From: Thermoplasmatales archaeon
GTDB lineage: Archaea; Thermoplasmatota; Thermoplasmata; Thermoplasmatales; Thermoplasmataceae
Direction of reading: 5' to 3'
NCBI GenBank assembly: GCA_016806715.1
Contig: CP060531.1
Coordinates: 62,001 to 126,000 of the forward strand
Length of the DNA: 64,000 bases
The position numbers and the translations under genes were made by a program. Shown one piece after another: positions 18,291-27,086 of this stretch (the first letter of the stretch is position 1; every line of letters begins with the position of its first letter). A model generated the notes under the pieces. The model worked only from the letters and a program-made list of their open reading frames with translations, did no database searches and was not told where the DNA came from.

Positions 18291-19373
18291 TCAATCTTCA
18301 GAAAGAACCTCCTCCATTTCCACTATTGTCATTAATAACCCGATACCAACATTGAGAAAATCTTGGCCGAATACATCTTTAAAAGCAACTGCTATGTCCG
18401 TGGCTCCCCTGAATAAATTCGTCAAAACTTCCAACATCTTGCCAGCCACATTAGCCCCCCAATCGTATACCTTTTCAATGCCATCCAGCGTTTTGTCTTT
18501 GAGATCCTCTGACAATATCATTGAAACTGCAAGCCCGCCTAGAGCAAACAAAAGTACATACCAGACCCAGCTAGGTGCTTTTGCTATCAAACTTGCAAAA
18601 CCAGCTACTCCAGCAGACGTAAATGCCACAATCACCCCAAATAGCTCTACAATTGCCTTGTAAATAAGGTACAAAATCCAGTAAATGCCTTTACTTCCGA
18701 CATAAGCAGCTCCTCCAATTAGTGTAATTGAAAGTGCTCCAGACTCAGAGGTCACGATCATTTGTGCCGCTGTCCCTAGGTCAAATCTTTTAATCAAGCC
18801 ATCCCGTTCAAAGTCCTTATCTCGTGAGATTATACCTCTTACGCCTAATCCTAAGCCCACCTTTAGGAAACTTACATCATTTTTGTATTGTGCCTGAAAC
18901 TTCGTTAATCCTGCATATTCAATCTCAAATTCGGAGTCGTCAACTAGTTCAATTTTTGACAACAATTTTGTCGCCTGCGCCAAAGCAAGCTCCAGTGAGC
19001 AACCTTTAGGAAGGTCTTCTTTTATTTTTGTGAAAACCTCGTCTTTAATCGATTTAGGAGCATACAACTTCACAAACACCGACGAAAATATCCGCTCAGT
19101 TGAAGAGTATTTTCCGCTACCTACTCTGAAAGCATCCATCATGATAATGTTTGCATCAACAACAAATTCTAGCACAGCTAATGATGGATTGTCAACAGCC
19201 AATAACCTTGATACAATTTCATCTCTTACTACTTCATATACCTCAGCAGGTATTTCCCTTGCGAATCGTTCTATCTTCTTCTTGTTCTCTATAGGATCTA
19301 AGACTAATTTTTTCCAGTCCTCCGGCAAGTAATCTCTTAAATCCCGAAGCAAATCAGAAGTTTTCTTTTTCAT
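18291..19373 (-). CDS. PIN-like nuclease domain with C-terminal membrane helices
   Basis: A 360-residue protein. Residues about 65-200 resemble a PIN domain: EFVVDANIIMMDAF gives the first acidic residue and the Asn typical of PIN motif 1. The later GVRGIISRDKDFE resembles the third motif, where a D of the I-x-S-R-D-x-D-F pattern binds metal. From about residue 215 there are several hydrophobic segments, including WYVLLFALGGLAVSMIL. A membrane-bound RNase of this kind would suit a toxin or abortive defence role, an inference only. Copies of the ~90-bp repeat lie on both sides. Confidence 0.65.
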   Translation of the reverse strand: MKKKTSDLLRDLRDYLPEDWKKLVLDPIENKKKIERFAREIPAEVYEVVRDEIVSRLLAVDNPSLAVLEFVVDANIIMMDAFRVGSGKYSSTERIFSSVFVKLYAPKSIKDEVFTKIKEDLPKGCSLELALAQATKLLSKIELVDDSEFEIEYAGLTKFQAQYKNDVSFLKVGLGLGVRGIISRDKDFERDGLIKRFDLGTAAQMIVTSESGALSITLIGGAAYVGSKGIYWILYLIYKAIVELFGVIVAFTSAGVAGFASLIAKAPSWVWYVLLFALGGLAVSMILSEDLKDKTLDGIEKVYDWGANVAGKMLEVLTNLFRGATDIAVAFKDVFGQDFLNVGIGLLMTIVEMEEVLSED

Positions 19374-19451
19374 TCGGAGTTTTAAGCTAATTGTGATATT
19401 AAAATATTAGTCTCCCAAAATAGATTATCAAGCAGGAACATAGCGTCACGA

Positions 19452-19538
19452 AAGTTGTGTGTTTATAAAGGATATCTTGCCGGGCGCATTTCCCTCATTA
19501 TACTGGTATGAGCTACCAGAATTAGAGAAAATTCGAGG
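19452..19538 (+). repeat. ~90-bp dispersed repeat, copy 2
   Basis: Reads GTTTATAAAGGATATCTTGC, then GCATTTCCCTCATTA, then CTGGTATGAGCTACCAGAATTAG and GAAAATTCGAGGTGCTA. In this copy CTGGTA and TACCAG form a perfect 6-bp inverted repeat around TGAGC, so a hairpin is possible. Confidence 0.65.
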
Positions 19539-19545
19539 TGCTATT

Positions 19546-20103
19546 TTAATGCAGGAGTGATAGAAAAACGATTAAAATTCCAACAACAACTGAAGAATAG
19601 GCCCACACAATAGATTTGAATAGCTTGGTCTCCCCCTTTCCCCTTTTGTAAGAAACTAAAGCAACAAACCCTAAAATGAATCCAAAATTGGCATACAATA
19701 GTATGATTGAAGTCGCCAAATACACCGTTGAAAGAAGTAAACTGCTGCCCTGGAGAAAGTAGTAAATGAAAACATTCAAAGCAATAGTATTGGTAAAAAC
19801 CGTGACTCTTCCAACATAGTGCTTTTCAGTAACAAAACCAGCTATCAATAGTGATGCTGGGGCTAAATATTTAACTGCATATGACGGGAACAAATCCAGA
19901 AATAGAAAATTGTAGTGAAGATTTACATTATTTAACCATGAAGTTATTGTGTTGGCTATTCCAGTAGTGTTAATGCTTAAATGAATGCTTGATAAGTACT
20001 GTATTATTGAATTATAACCAGAATGAAGTAGGTTCATAAACTCCGAAAAAAGTGATTTCAGATAGCTGATTATTGCTGAAATGGAATTTGAAATATCAGG
20101 CAC
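19546..20103 (-). CDS. Multi-span membrane protein, unknown
   Basis: 185 residues with an amphipathic N-terminal part (about 85 residues with many Ser, Asn, Ile and Leu) and three or four hydrophobic helices in the C-terminal part, ending VVGILIVFLSLLH. No family recognised. It is the last gene of the AT-rich accessory block before tRNA-Arg(CCG). Repeat copy 2 lies directly at its 3' side. Confidence 0.5.
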   Translation of the reverse strand: MPDISNSISAIISYLKSLFSEFMNLLHSGYNSIIQYLSSIHLSINTTGIANTITSWLNNVNLHYNFLFLDLFPSYAVKYLAPASLLIAGFVTEKHYVGRVTVFTNTIALNVFIYYFLQGSSLLLSTVYLATSIILLYANFGFILGFVALVSYKRGKGETKLFKSIVWAYSSVVVGILIVFLSLLH

Positions 20104-20221
20104 ACTATTCTTTGTTAAAATTAAATAATATATTTAAGGTTGATCATTTTATTTGTCAATATTCACGTATTTTTATATTAATAAGTCAGTTATTTAGTAT
20201 ATAAGGAGAGATATCTCACAG

Positions 20222-20310
20222 ATACCATTTAGTACACTACAAATAGTATTTTTCACTACGTTTGAGAAAAAATAGGACACAATAGAGGATGAGCCCGCCG
20301 GGATTCGAAC
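20222..20310. repeat. Right copy of the tRNA-Arg(CCG)-associated direct repeat
   Basis: Partner of 14846-14935. The last 20 bases are the 3' end of tRNA-Arg(CCG), and the preceding ~69 bases are its downstream flank. Unlike a plain att core, the match reaches well outside the tRNA. Confidence 0.6.
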
Positions 20311-20362
20311 CCGGATCATAGGCTCCGGAGGCCTATATGATAATCCGTTACACTACGAGCCC
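20290..20362 (-). tRNA. tRNA-Arg(CCG)
   Basis: On the minus strand the acceptor arms are GGGCTCG and CGGGCTC (five Watson-Crick and two G-T pairs), with discriminator A at 20290. The anticodon stem TAGGC/GCCTA holds the loop CTCCGGA, anticodon CCG. The T arm is CCGGG-TTCGAAT-CCCGG. No intron and no encoded CCA. Its first base is also the last base of the TAG stop of the adenosine-specific kinase gene, so the tRNA must be cut from that transcript or have a promoter inside it. Confidence 0.94.
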
Positions 20363-20850
20363 TATTTTTTGTAGCCTATGTCTCTAAGGAATTTTCTCCT
20401 TGTATTTTTATCATTCTCATTCTCCACACCCAGCGGAGAGAAGCCATCAACCACTCCGACGATCCCGTTTCCATTCTTTCCATGACAGAGGAGTACCTCC
20501 ACAGGATTGGAAGTTGCCGCAAAAATGCTACCAACCTCCTGGCAGCTCTTTATGGCATTCAACACGTTTATTGGGTACAGGTTCCTGAGGATTATGAAGA
20601 AGGTGTGACCCGCAGCGAGGTTCTGTAGATTCTTAATTGCAATCTTTTCAAGTTCGTCGTCTGTTCCATCGTACCTGATCAGGCGATCTCCGGATGCCTC
20701 AGAGAAAGCCAGGCCGAATTTTGCCCCCGGTACAGCCGTCGTTATTACCTCGGTGAGGTCTTCGACCGTCTTTATAAAATGGGAGTAACCCAGAATAACA
20801 TTCGTTCCATCTGGAAATTCAAGGGGGACTGAAAATGTTTCCATGGGCAT
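20362..20850 (-). CDS. Adenosine-specific kinase family protein
   Basis: 162 residues matching the small archaeal adenosine-specific kinase family (as in Pyrobaculum). Features are an N-terminal VPLEFPDGTNVILGYSHFIKT, a GLAFSEASGDRL loop, AGHTFFII and the highly conserved SIFAATSNPVEVLL segment, followed by GIVGVVDG. It would salvage adenosine to AMP. The stop codon TAG shares its G with the first base of tRNA-Arg(CCG). It is divergent from elp3 with 84 bp between. Confidence 0.85.
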   Translation of the reverse strand: MPMETFSVPLEFPDGTNVILGYSHFIKTVEDLTEVITTAVPGAKFGLAFSEASGDRLIRYDGTDDELEKIAIKNLQNLAAGHTFFIILRNLYPINVLNAIKSCQEVGSIFAATSNPVEVLLCHGKNGNGIVGVVDGFSPLGVENENDKNTRRKFLRDIGYKK

Positions 20851-20934
20851 AGCGAGTCATCTTGCAGAAGAATTTGAACATTTTGCCATCCAGCAGTCTC
20901 AAAAACGTTAAATTCTCATTGTAATGTTGAGTAA

Positions 20935-22473
20935 GTGGATTTCTATGATGCTATAGGGGAGAAAATAAGGTCGGGGGAGGTTCACAGCAAGAGGGATCTG
21001 CAGAATCTCAAGATCAAGCTTGCCAGGGAACTTTCGCTCGATTTTATACCCAGTGACGTTGAGATCCTGAATTCCGGTAATTTTTCAGCAGACGAGAAGA
21101 ACCTTCTCAGGATCAAGAACACACGTACAATTTCAGGAGTCGCAGTCGTAGCCGCCATGACATCTCCGGACAGCTGTCCGCATGGGAAATGCCTTTACTG
21201 CCCTGGCGGGGTTGAGAACAATTCCCCCCAGTCCTATACTGGTCACGAGCCTGCGGCTCTCAGGGGTAGAAATAATAACTACGATCCATACAACCAGGTA
21301 TTCAACAGGGTGAAACAGCTCGATCTCATAGGGCACGACACAACAAAGATAGACCTCATAATAATGGGAGGAACTTTCACTGCAAGGGATCAGGCCTACC
21401 AGGAGAACTTTGTCAAGGGGTGTGTGGATGCAATGAATGGATGCATTGGCGGAGACCTTGAGGAGTCCTTACTTACCAACGAATCTGCCAGTAAGAGATG
21501 CATTGGACTGACTGTCGAGACCAAGCCGGACTGGTTCTTTGAGCGTGAAATAGACATGGCATTGAATTACGGCACAACCAAGGTGGAACTCGGCGTGCAG
21601 AACCTCTCTGATCGCATACTGAAGTTGAATATCCGGGGTCATACTCTTGAGGATGTCAGGAGGTCAACCCAGCTTTCCAGGGATGCAGGGTTGAAAATTG
21701 TGTATCACATAATGCCTGGCATGTACGGGTCAAGCTATGAGGATGACATCAGGAGCTTTGATCTCATGCTAAGTGACCCGGCTTTCAAGCCTGACATGCT
21801 CAAAATCTACCCGACCCTGGTCACCAGGGGGACTTCGCTTTACAGACTGTGGAAACTTGGCAAGTATGAACCGCTTGATACGGGGAAGGCAGTTGATCTC
21901 ATCTCCTACCTGATGGAGAAAATGCCGCCATGGATCAGGGTGCAGAGGATGCAGCGTGACATCCCCGTCAAATTCATTGAGGCAGGAGTCAAGAGAAGCG
22001 ACATCAGGAACCTGGTATCTGAAAACCTTAAAAATAAGGGAGTCCGAAGCATGGAGATCAGGGGCAGGGAGATAGCCGGGGAAAGTTATTCCGGCGACAT
22101 TGCGCTCAAGACCGTATCATATAACGCATCCGGGGGTGTAGAGCACTTCATCTCCTACGAAGATGAAAATTCCAGGATAATCGGATTCGTGAGGTTGAGG
22201 TTACCCTCAGAAAATGCCCACAGGAAGGAAATGTTGAATGCATCCATCATCAGGGAAATAAAGATCTTTGGAAACGTTGTCCCGCTCGGGAAACATGAAG
22301 AAAGGGGATGGCAGCATAGAGGGCTTGGGGCTGATCTGTTGAATGAGGCTGAAAATATAAGCATGGACAACGGAAAGCACAGGATGCTTGTCATAAGCGG
22401 CATTGGAGTCAGAAACTACTTCAGGAAACTTGGGTATGAACGGGTCGGACCATATATGGGAAAGGCGTTGTGA
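20935..22473 (+). CDS. elp3: Elp3-type tRNA uridine-34 acetyltransferase
   Basis: Carries out the first step of cm5U-type modification at wobble uridine 34. The 512-residue product has a radical SAM domain with the Elp3 cluster motif C-x4-C-x2-C in SPDSCPHGKCLYCPGG (residues about 80-90), then MGGTFTARD and YHIMPGMYGSS. The C-terminal lysine acetyltransferase domain (from about residue 370) includes RGLGADLLNEAE as the acetyl-CoA loop and a YFRKLGYE motif. Archaea use Elp3 alone, without the other Elongator subunits. The start is GTG at 20935. Confidence 0.94.
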   Translation: MDFYDAIGEKIRSGEVHSKRDLQNLKIKLARELSLDFIPSDVEILNSGNFSADEKNLLRIKNTRTISGVAVVAAMTSPDSCPHGKCLYCPGGVENNSPQSYTGHEPAALRGRNNNYDPYNQVFNRVKQLDLIGHDTTKIDLIIMGGTFTARDQAYQENFVKGCVDAMNGCIGGDLEESLLTNESASKRCIGLTVETKPDWFFEREIDMALNYGTTKVELGVQNLSDRILKLNIRGHTLEDVRRSTQLSRDAGLKIVYHIMPGMYGSSYEDDIRSFDLMLSDPAFKPDMLKIYPTLVTRGTSLYRLWKLGKYEPLDTGKAVDLISYLMEKMPPWIRVQRMQRDIPVKFIEAGVKRSDIRNLVSENLKNKGVRSMEIRGREIAGESYSGDIALKTVSYNASGGVEHFISYEDENSRIIGFVRLRLPSENAHRKEMLNASIIREIKIFGNVVPLGKHEERGWQHRGLGADLLNEAENISMDNGKHRMLVISGIGVRNYFRKLGYERVGPYMGKAL

Positions 22474-22592
22474 TCCCTCTGGCCGTAACTGTATGAGCGT
22501 GAAAGAAGGAAAGAGAGATCCATTTACCTGTTGGTGTTCAGTCAAATATAGATAGACAACACTTTTATATGCCATTGCATTGGCATTCTGCG

Positions 22593-22682
22593 ATGCTTGC
22601 AGTCTATGTCATTCTGGGGCTGGTACTGCTCTTGACTACCATATACTTATTATACACCATAGTTGGAGCTGAGAAATTTTGA
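22593..22682 (+). CDS. kdpF: KdpF-like small subunit of the Kdp potassium pump
   Basis: A 29-residue, single-helix hydrophobic peptide (VILGLVLLLTTIYLLYTIVG). Position and type match KdpF, which stabilises the KdpFABC complex in the membrane. Its TGA overlaps the TTG start of kdpA by four bases. A TTTTATAT box lies about 25-30 bp upstream, so this is probably the first gene of the operon. Confidence 0.78.
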   Translation: MLAVYVILGLVLLLTTIYLLYTIVGAEKF

Positions 22683-24457
22683 GTTATGATCCATCTGGTA
22701 TCGCTTCCCTTTCGGGGTATGGTAATTCTTTCTGGCAGATAAATAGAGTTGCCTCCGGGGTAGTGATTATCCTGATTTATCTCATTATCGTGATCATATT
22801 CGGGTACATCATTTCCGGATTTATCTCTAAGCTTTACAGGGACCAGGACAACTGGCTGACACCAATCTCCGGTCGGATTGTTAATTTTTTTGAAAAGATA
22901 TTAGGCGAGGATTCTGAGAGGCAGATGAAATTCAGGGAGTATTTCCTTACACTGCTCTTTTTCAATGCTGCTGCTGGAATTATAAGCTTTATCTTTATTT
23001 TCTACCAGAGAGACCTCCCGTTTGCCTTTGCCAACAACCACATGACTGCCAGCCTGACTTTCAATACCGTGACAAGTTTCCTGACAAACACCAATCTGCA
23101 GCACTACTCCAATCCTTTCGATCTGTCGTACTTGAGTCAGACGTTCGTCATAACCGGGTTGATGTTTCTCTCTGCTGGAACCGGTTTTGCTGCTTCAATG
23201 GCATTTATCCGCGGAATTCTTCAGGACAAGGGGACAATTGGGAATTTTTACCATGATTTTCTGGTTGCCATATTCTACCTGATCCTCCCGCTTACAGTTC
23301 TGCTTACCCTGATACTTATACTCAGCGGCATTCCGGAAACAACCCTGTCATACATAAGCGTCCAGCCAATCTTCTCCTCTATCACATACAAGGTCCCTCT
23401 CGGCTCTGTTGCCACACTTGAAGCAATCAAGAACATAGGCACAAATGGCGGCGGGTTTTATGGTGCAAACGCTGCTTTTCCTTTTGAGAATCCTAACTGG
23501 TTCACCAACATTACAGAGTTCACGTCGTTCCTGCTGATCCCTATGGGGTCAGTAATCGCGCTCGGGAAAGTCTTCGACAGCAGGAGATTCATGGTCATGC
23601 TGGTTTCAGTTTTGATGGTATTCTTTGTGTTCACAGCCTTCCTCACGTATTACGGCGAAGTGACGGGAATACCCTCACTGTCCACCTTGGGGGTGATCTA
23701 CAATGGGAATATGGTCGGCAAGGAAACTGCGATAGGGATCGCAGGTTCGTCGATCTTTAGTATTGGTGCAACCATCACTTCCACTGGGGCCGCAAATTCT
23801 ATGCTGGTTGCATATACTCCCGCAGGTCTTCTCGGGAACCTGGTCAATCTCTTGATAAATGATCCTGTCGGTGGGATAGGCACCGGAATCCTGAACATTT
23901 TCACATCAGTGATATTCACCGTATTCATCGCCTCGTTGATGGTAGGAAAACTTCCAGAGCTTATGAGCATAAAAATCGGGGCGAAGGAGATAAAATACTC
24001 CACACTGTCGCTAATCACTCACCCACTGCTCATAATTATCCCGCTGGGAATAACACTGATGATTCCGGGTATAATGGCTTCGTTCACAAATCCCAGGCCG
24101 GACGCAATTACCGAGCTTCTATACGAATTTGCAACTTCGGCCTCCAACAACGGTTCTGAGGCCGGAGGATTCCTGACCAACCAGCTTTATTTCAACATTC
24201 TTGATGGAGTTATAATGCTGCTGGGCAGATATATGATCATGGGATTCCAGTTGAAGATAGCTGATCTTTTCTCGAACAAGAAACCTAAAGTCGAGATCGG
24301 CAAGAGCATTGACACGGGTTCATTCTACTTCGGACTGATGCTACTTGGAGTTATGATACTCATTGGTCTACTCTCGTTTTTCCCAATACTGGCCCTCGGC
24401 CCCATACTTTCATGGGCCAGGGCTTTTGAGCAATCAATGTGGATGGTGATACATTGA
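22679..24457 (+). CDS. kdpA: Potassium-transporting ATPase subunit KdpA
   Basis: The channel-like subunit that selects and carries K+. It has 592 residues with ten or more hydrophobic helices and four pore-loop-like repeats. Recognisable pieces are NTVTSFLTNTNLQHY, the NIGTNGGGFYGANAAFPFENPN selectivity segment (first repeats shown in part), GSSIFSIGATITSTGAANSML and the ATSASNNGSEAGG loop. The TTG start overlaps kdpF. It overlaps kdpB by 19 bp, so the subunits are coupled. Confidence 0.96.
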   Translation: MSYDPSGIASLSGYGNSFWQINRVASGVVIILIYLIIVIIFGYIISGFISKLYRDQDNWLTPISGRIVNFFEKILGEDSERQMKFREYFLTLLFFNAAAGIISFIFIFYQRDLPFAFANNHMTASLTFNTVTSFLTNTNLQHYSNPFDLSYLSQTFVITGLMFLSAGTGFAASMAFIRGILQDKGTIGNFYHDFLVAIFYLILPLTVLLTLILILSGIPETTLSYISVQPIFSSITYKVPLGSVATLEAIKNIGTNGGGFYGANAAFPFENPNWFTNITEFTSFLLIPMGSVIALGKVFDSRRFMVMLVSVLMVFFVFTAFLTYYGEVTGIPSLSTLGVIYNGNMVGKETAIGIAGSSIFSIGATITSTGAANSMLVAYTPAGLLGNLVNLLINDPVGGIGTGILNIFTSVIFTVFIASLMVGKLPELMSIKIGAKEIKYSTLSLITHPLLIIIPLGITLMIPGIMASFTNPRPDAITELLYEFATSASNNGSEAGGFLTNQLYFNILDGVIMLLGRYMIMGFQLKIADLFSNKKPKVEIGKSIDTGSFYFGLMLLGVMILIGLLSFFPILALGPILSWARAFEQSMWMVIH

Positions 24458-26445
24458 AAGGGTACGGCGCATTGATGAAGGGGCCACTTGAGAAATTCAG
24501 GCCGGACTTCCAGGTTAAAAATCCGGTCATGTTTGTAACGGAGATCGCATTCATAATCTCGATCTTCGTTATGCTTTTCCCTTCTGCTTTCAACGCCCCG
24601 GCCGGTAAGGTATACTTCAGTTTCTACCTTGCCGTGAGCATTCTCCTCTTCCTTACCCTGTTATTTTCAAACCTGAGTACTACCATGTCTGAAGAGCAGA
24701 GCAAGTCCATAACCGAATCACTGAAAAAGATGAAGACCGAGACCATGGCTGTAAGGGTAACGGGGAACACAACAGAGACAGTATCATCAGAGGATCTCCG
24801 GTCTGGTGACACAGTCATTGTAAAGAGTGGAGAAATTATACCAAGCGACGGCGAGGTCGTTTCAGGAACAGGTTATGTCAATGAATCCAACGTTACGGGT
24901 GAGTCTAGGCCAGTACGGAAGATAGTGGGAGACAGTGTCACCGGTTCAACCAAACTGCAGACGGACGAACTTGTTGTGAAGATCACTGCAAATCCTGGCG
25001 AGACCTATATCGACAGGATGATAAGCATCGTGGAGACTGCTATTAGGGAAAAAACTCCCAATGAAATTGCTCTTTCCACCCTGCTGTCCGGATTGACTTT
25101 AATATTCCTAATGGTCACCGCATCCATTTTCGCGCTCTCCAGCTTCCTTGGCTTCAGCACAAACATCGATATACTCCTAGTGCTGCTGATTGCACTTATT
25201 CCAACAACTATAGGTGGACTGATGCCCGCAATAGGCATTGCTGCAGTCAACAAGATTTCAAAATTCAACGTGATATCAAAGTCCGGAAGGGCAGTGGAAA
25301 ACGCAGGAGACATAGACACAATAATACTTGACAAGACAGGTACAGTCACAATGGGCGACAGGGAGGCAATACAGTTCTATCCAAACTCTGGGGTGGAAGA
25401 GAAGGAATTCATAAAATATTGTGCCATGGCCTCCCTCCAGGATAACACGATGGAGGGCATGTCCATTGTCAGCCTCGCCAGGGAGAAAGGGATTGAGGTT
25501 CAACCTTCTGATATGGATAAATTTGAATTTCTTCCGTTCTCAGCAGAAACGAGGTTCAGCGGAATAAAGGGAAATGACACGTACATCTACAAGGGGGCGC
25601 TGTCGACAATGTTGAAGAATCACAGGCTTAACGATACTTTCATTGTCGCTCTGTGCAAGGAAATATCCCTGAGGGGTGGAACTGCGCTTCCGGTGGTCAA
25701 GGACGGAAAGTTCATAGGCGTGATTGAGCTAAATGATACCCTTAAGCCCGGTATAAAGCAGCGTCTGGATCTGCTCAAGAAGATGAACATACGGACAATA
25801 ATGTGTACAGGGGACGATGAGGTAACAGCATCATTTTTCACAAACCTTAGCGGGATAGATGAGTACGTTGCTAACAGCACCCCTGTTGATAAGTTCAATG
25901 TTGTCATTTCAGAAAAGGCAAAACAGAGAATGGTCGCGATGGTGGGCGATGGAACCAATGACGCACCTGCACTTGCAAAGGCAGATGTTGGGATGGCCAT
26001 GAATAAAGGAACATCCCCGGCAAAGGATGCTGCAAATATGATTGACCTGGATTCCGACCCTACGAAACTGATGGACGTCATATTCATAGGAAAGCAGATC
26101 CTGATTACAAGAGGTGCCCTCACTACCTTCAGCATTGCTAATGATGTTTCGAAGTACTTTGTGATCATTCCCGCAATGTTCTATTTTATTCCTGCGCTTG
26201 GAGCCATTAATATCCTTGGACTGGAAAACCCGCTGATCGCTATAACCTCTGCACTCATTTTCAACACAATTATCATACCCCTGATGGTTCCCATGGCCAT
26301 AAGGGGAGTCAGATACAGGCCCTCCAGCATATCGGAACTTTTCCGCAGGAACATACTGATCTATGGGGTTGGAGGCATAATATTACCATTCATAGCGATC
26401 AAGGTAATTTACGTCCTTCTCACGATTCTGGGGGTGACATGGTGA
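24439..26445 (+). CDS. kdpB: Potassium-transporting ATPase subunit KdpB
   Basis: The P-type ATPase subunit that hydrolyses ATP. In 668 residues one finds the actuator TGES motif (NVTGESRPV), the phosphorylation motif DKTGT in IILDKTGTVTMG (Asp near residue 297), the nucleotide-binding segment KGA, and the hinge GDGTNDAPALAKADVGMAMN. The membrane helices match class IA. The ATG at 24439 lies inside the end of kdpA, and the stop overlaps the start of kdpC by seven bases. Confidence 0.97.
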   Translation: MDGDTLKGYGALMKGPLEKFRPDFQVKNPVMFVTEIAFIISIFVMLFPSAFNAPAGKVYFSFYLAVSILLFLTLLFSNLSTTMSEEQSKSITESLKKMKTETMAVRVTGNTTETVSSEDLRSGDTVIVKSGEIIPSDGEVVSGTGYVNESNVTGESRPVRKIVGDSVTGSTKLQTDELVVKITANPGETYIDRMISIVETAIREKTPNEIALSTLLSGLTLIFLMVTASIFALSSFLGFSTNIDILLVLLIALIPTTIGGLMPAIGIAAVNKISKFNVISKSGRAVENAGDIDTIILDKTGTVTMGDREAIQFYPNSGVEEKEFIKYCAMASLQDNTMEGMSIVSLAREKGIEVQPSDMDKFEFLPFSAETRFSGIKGNDTYIYKGALSTMLKNHRLNDTFIVALCKEISLRGGTALPVVKDGKFIGVIELNDTLKPGIKQRLDLLKKMNIRTIMCTGDDEVTASFFTNLSGIDEYVANSTPVDKFNVVISEKAKQRMVAMVGDGTNDAPALAKADVGMAMNKGTSPAKDAANMIDLDSDPTKLMDVIFIGKQILITRGALTTFSIANDVSKYFVIIPAMFYFIPALGAINILGLENPLIAITSALIFNTIIIPLMVPMAIRGVRYRPSSISELFRRNILIYGVGGIILPFIAIKVIYVLLTILGVTW

Positions 26446-27086
26446 AGGAAAAGTCATTGGGAATGATGATACTGAAAACAACGGCGCTTGCGGTTATAGC
26501 AATGTTCATACTTGGTTTTGCATTTCCAACAATAACTGCGCTGATAACACAGGAGGTAGACCACAATTCAGCAACGGGTTCCCCTGTAGTGATTGATGGG
26601 AAGATATACGGATCCTATCTGCTTGCTGAGGCGTTCAATTCTTCAATATTCTTCCAGGCAAGGCCATCAGGTATTGGCTACAATCTCTCCGGGTCGGGCG
26701 GGCCTTCCAGCTCTATTGATAGCAATGCACTCCTCAATGAGACAAAAAGTTACCTCAAGCTCTTTGAACAGGAGAACAATCTTTCCAATGCCTCGCAGAT
26801 CCCGGAAGCGATGGTTGCATATTCCGGTTCCGGGCTTGACCCGAACATCCCTCTCCAGGGGGCAATAGATCAGATAGACCGGATTTCAGCAAACCTTTCA
26901 GCGCTTACAAATTACAGTCTTTCGTTCACTAAGGCACAGAATTTTGTTGTGAACATAACAGCATCTGACATAATGTATAACTTCCCGATATTCGGTTCGC
27001 CTTATGTAAACACAGTAACACTGAACTTTGAGATAATAAATATGCTCATGGATCGGGGGTATATCCAGCAGTCATTTCTTAACTAG
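26439..27086 (+). CDS. kdpC: Potassium-transporting ATPase subunit KdpC
   Basis: Single-span subunit that helps assembly and ATP binding. The 215 residues start with one hydrophobic helix (about 11-33), followed by an extracytoplasmic domain with the KdpC features GSYLLAEAF, FFQARPSGIGYN, SGSGLDPNI and the late PYVNTVTLN. The stop region overlaps the end of the convergent Usp gene by 15 bp. Confidence 0.94.
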   Translation: MVKEKSLGMMILKTTALAVIAMFILGFAFPTITALITQEVDHNSATGSPVVIDGKIYGSYLLAEAFNSSIFFQARPSGIGYNLSGSGGPSSSIDSNALLNETKSYLKLFEQENNLSNASQIPEAMVAYSGSGLDPNIPLQGAIDQIDRISANLSALTNYSLSFTKAQNFVVNITASDIMYNFPIFGSPYVNTVTLNFEIINMLMDRGYIQQSFLN

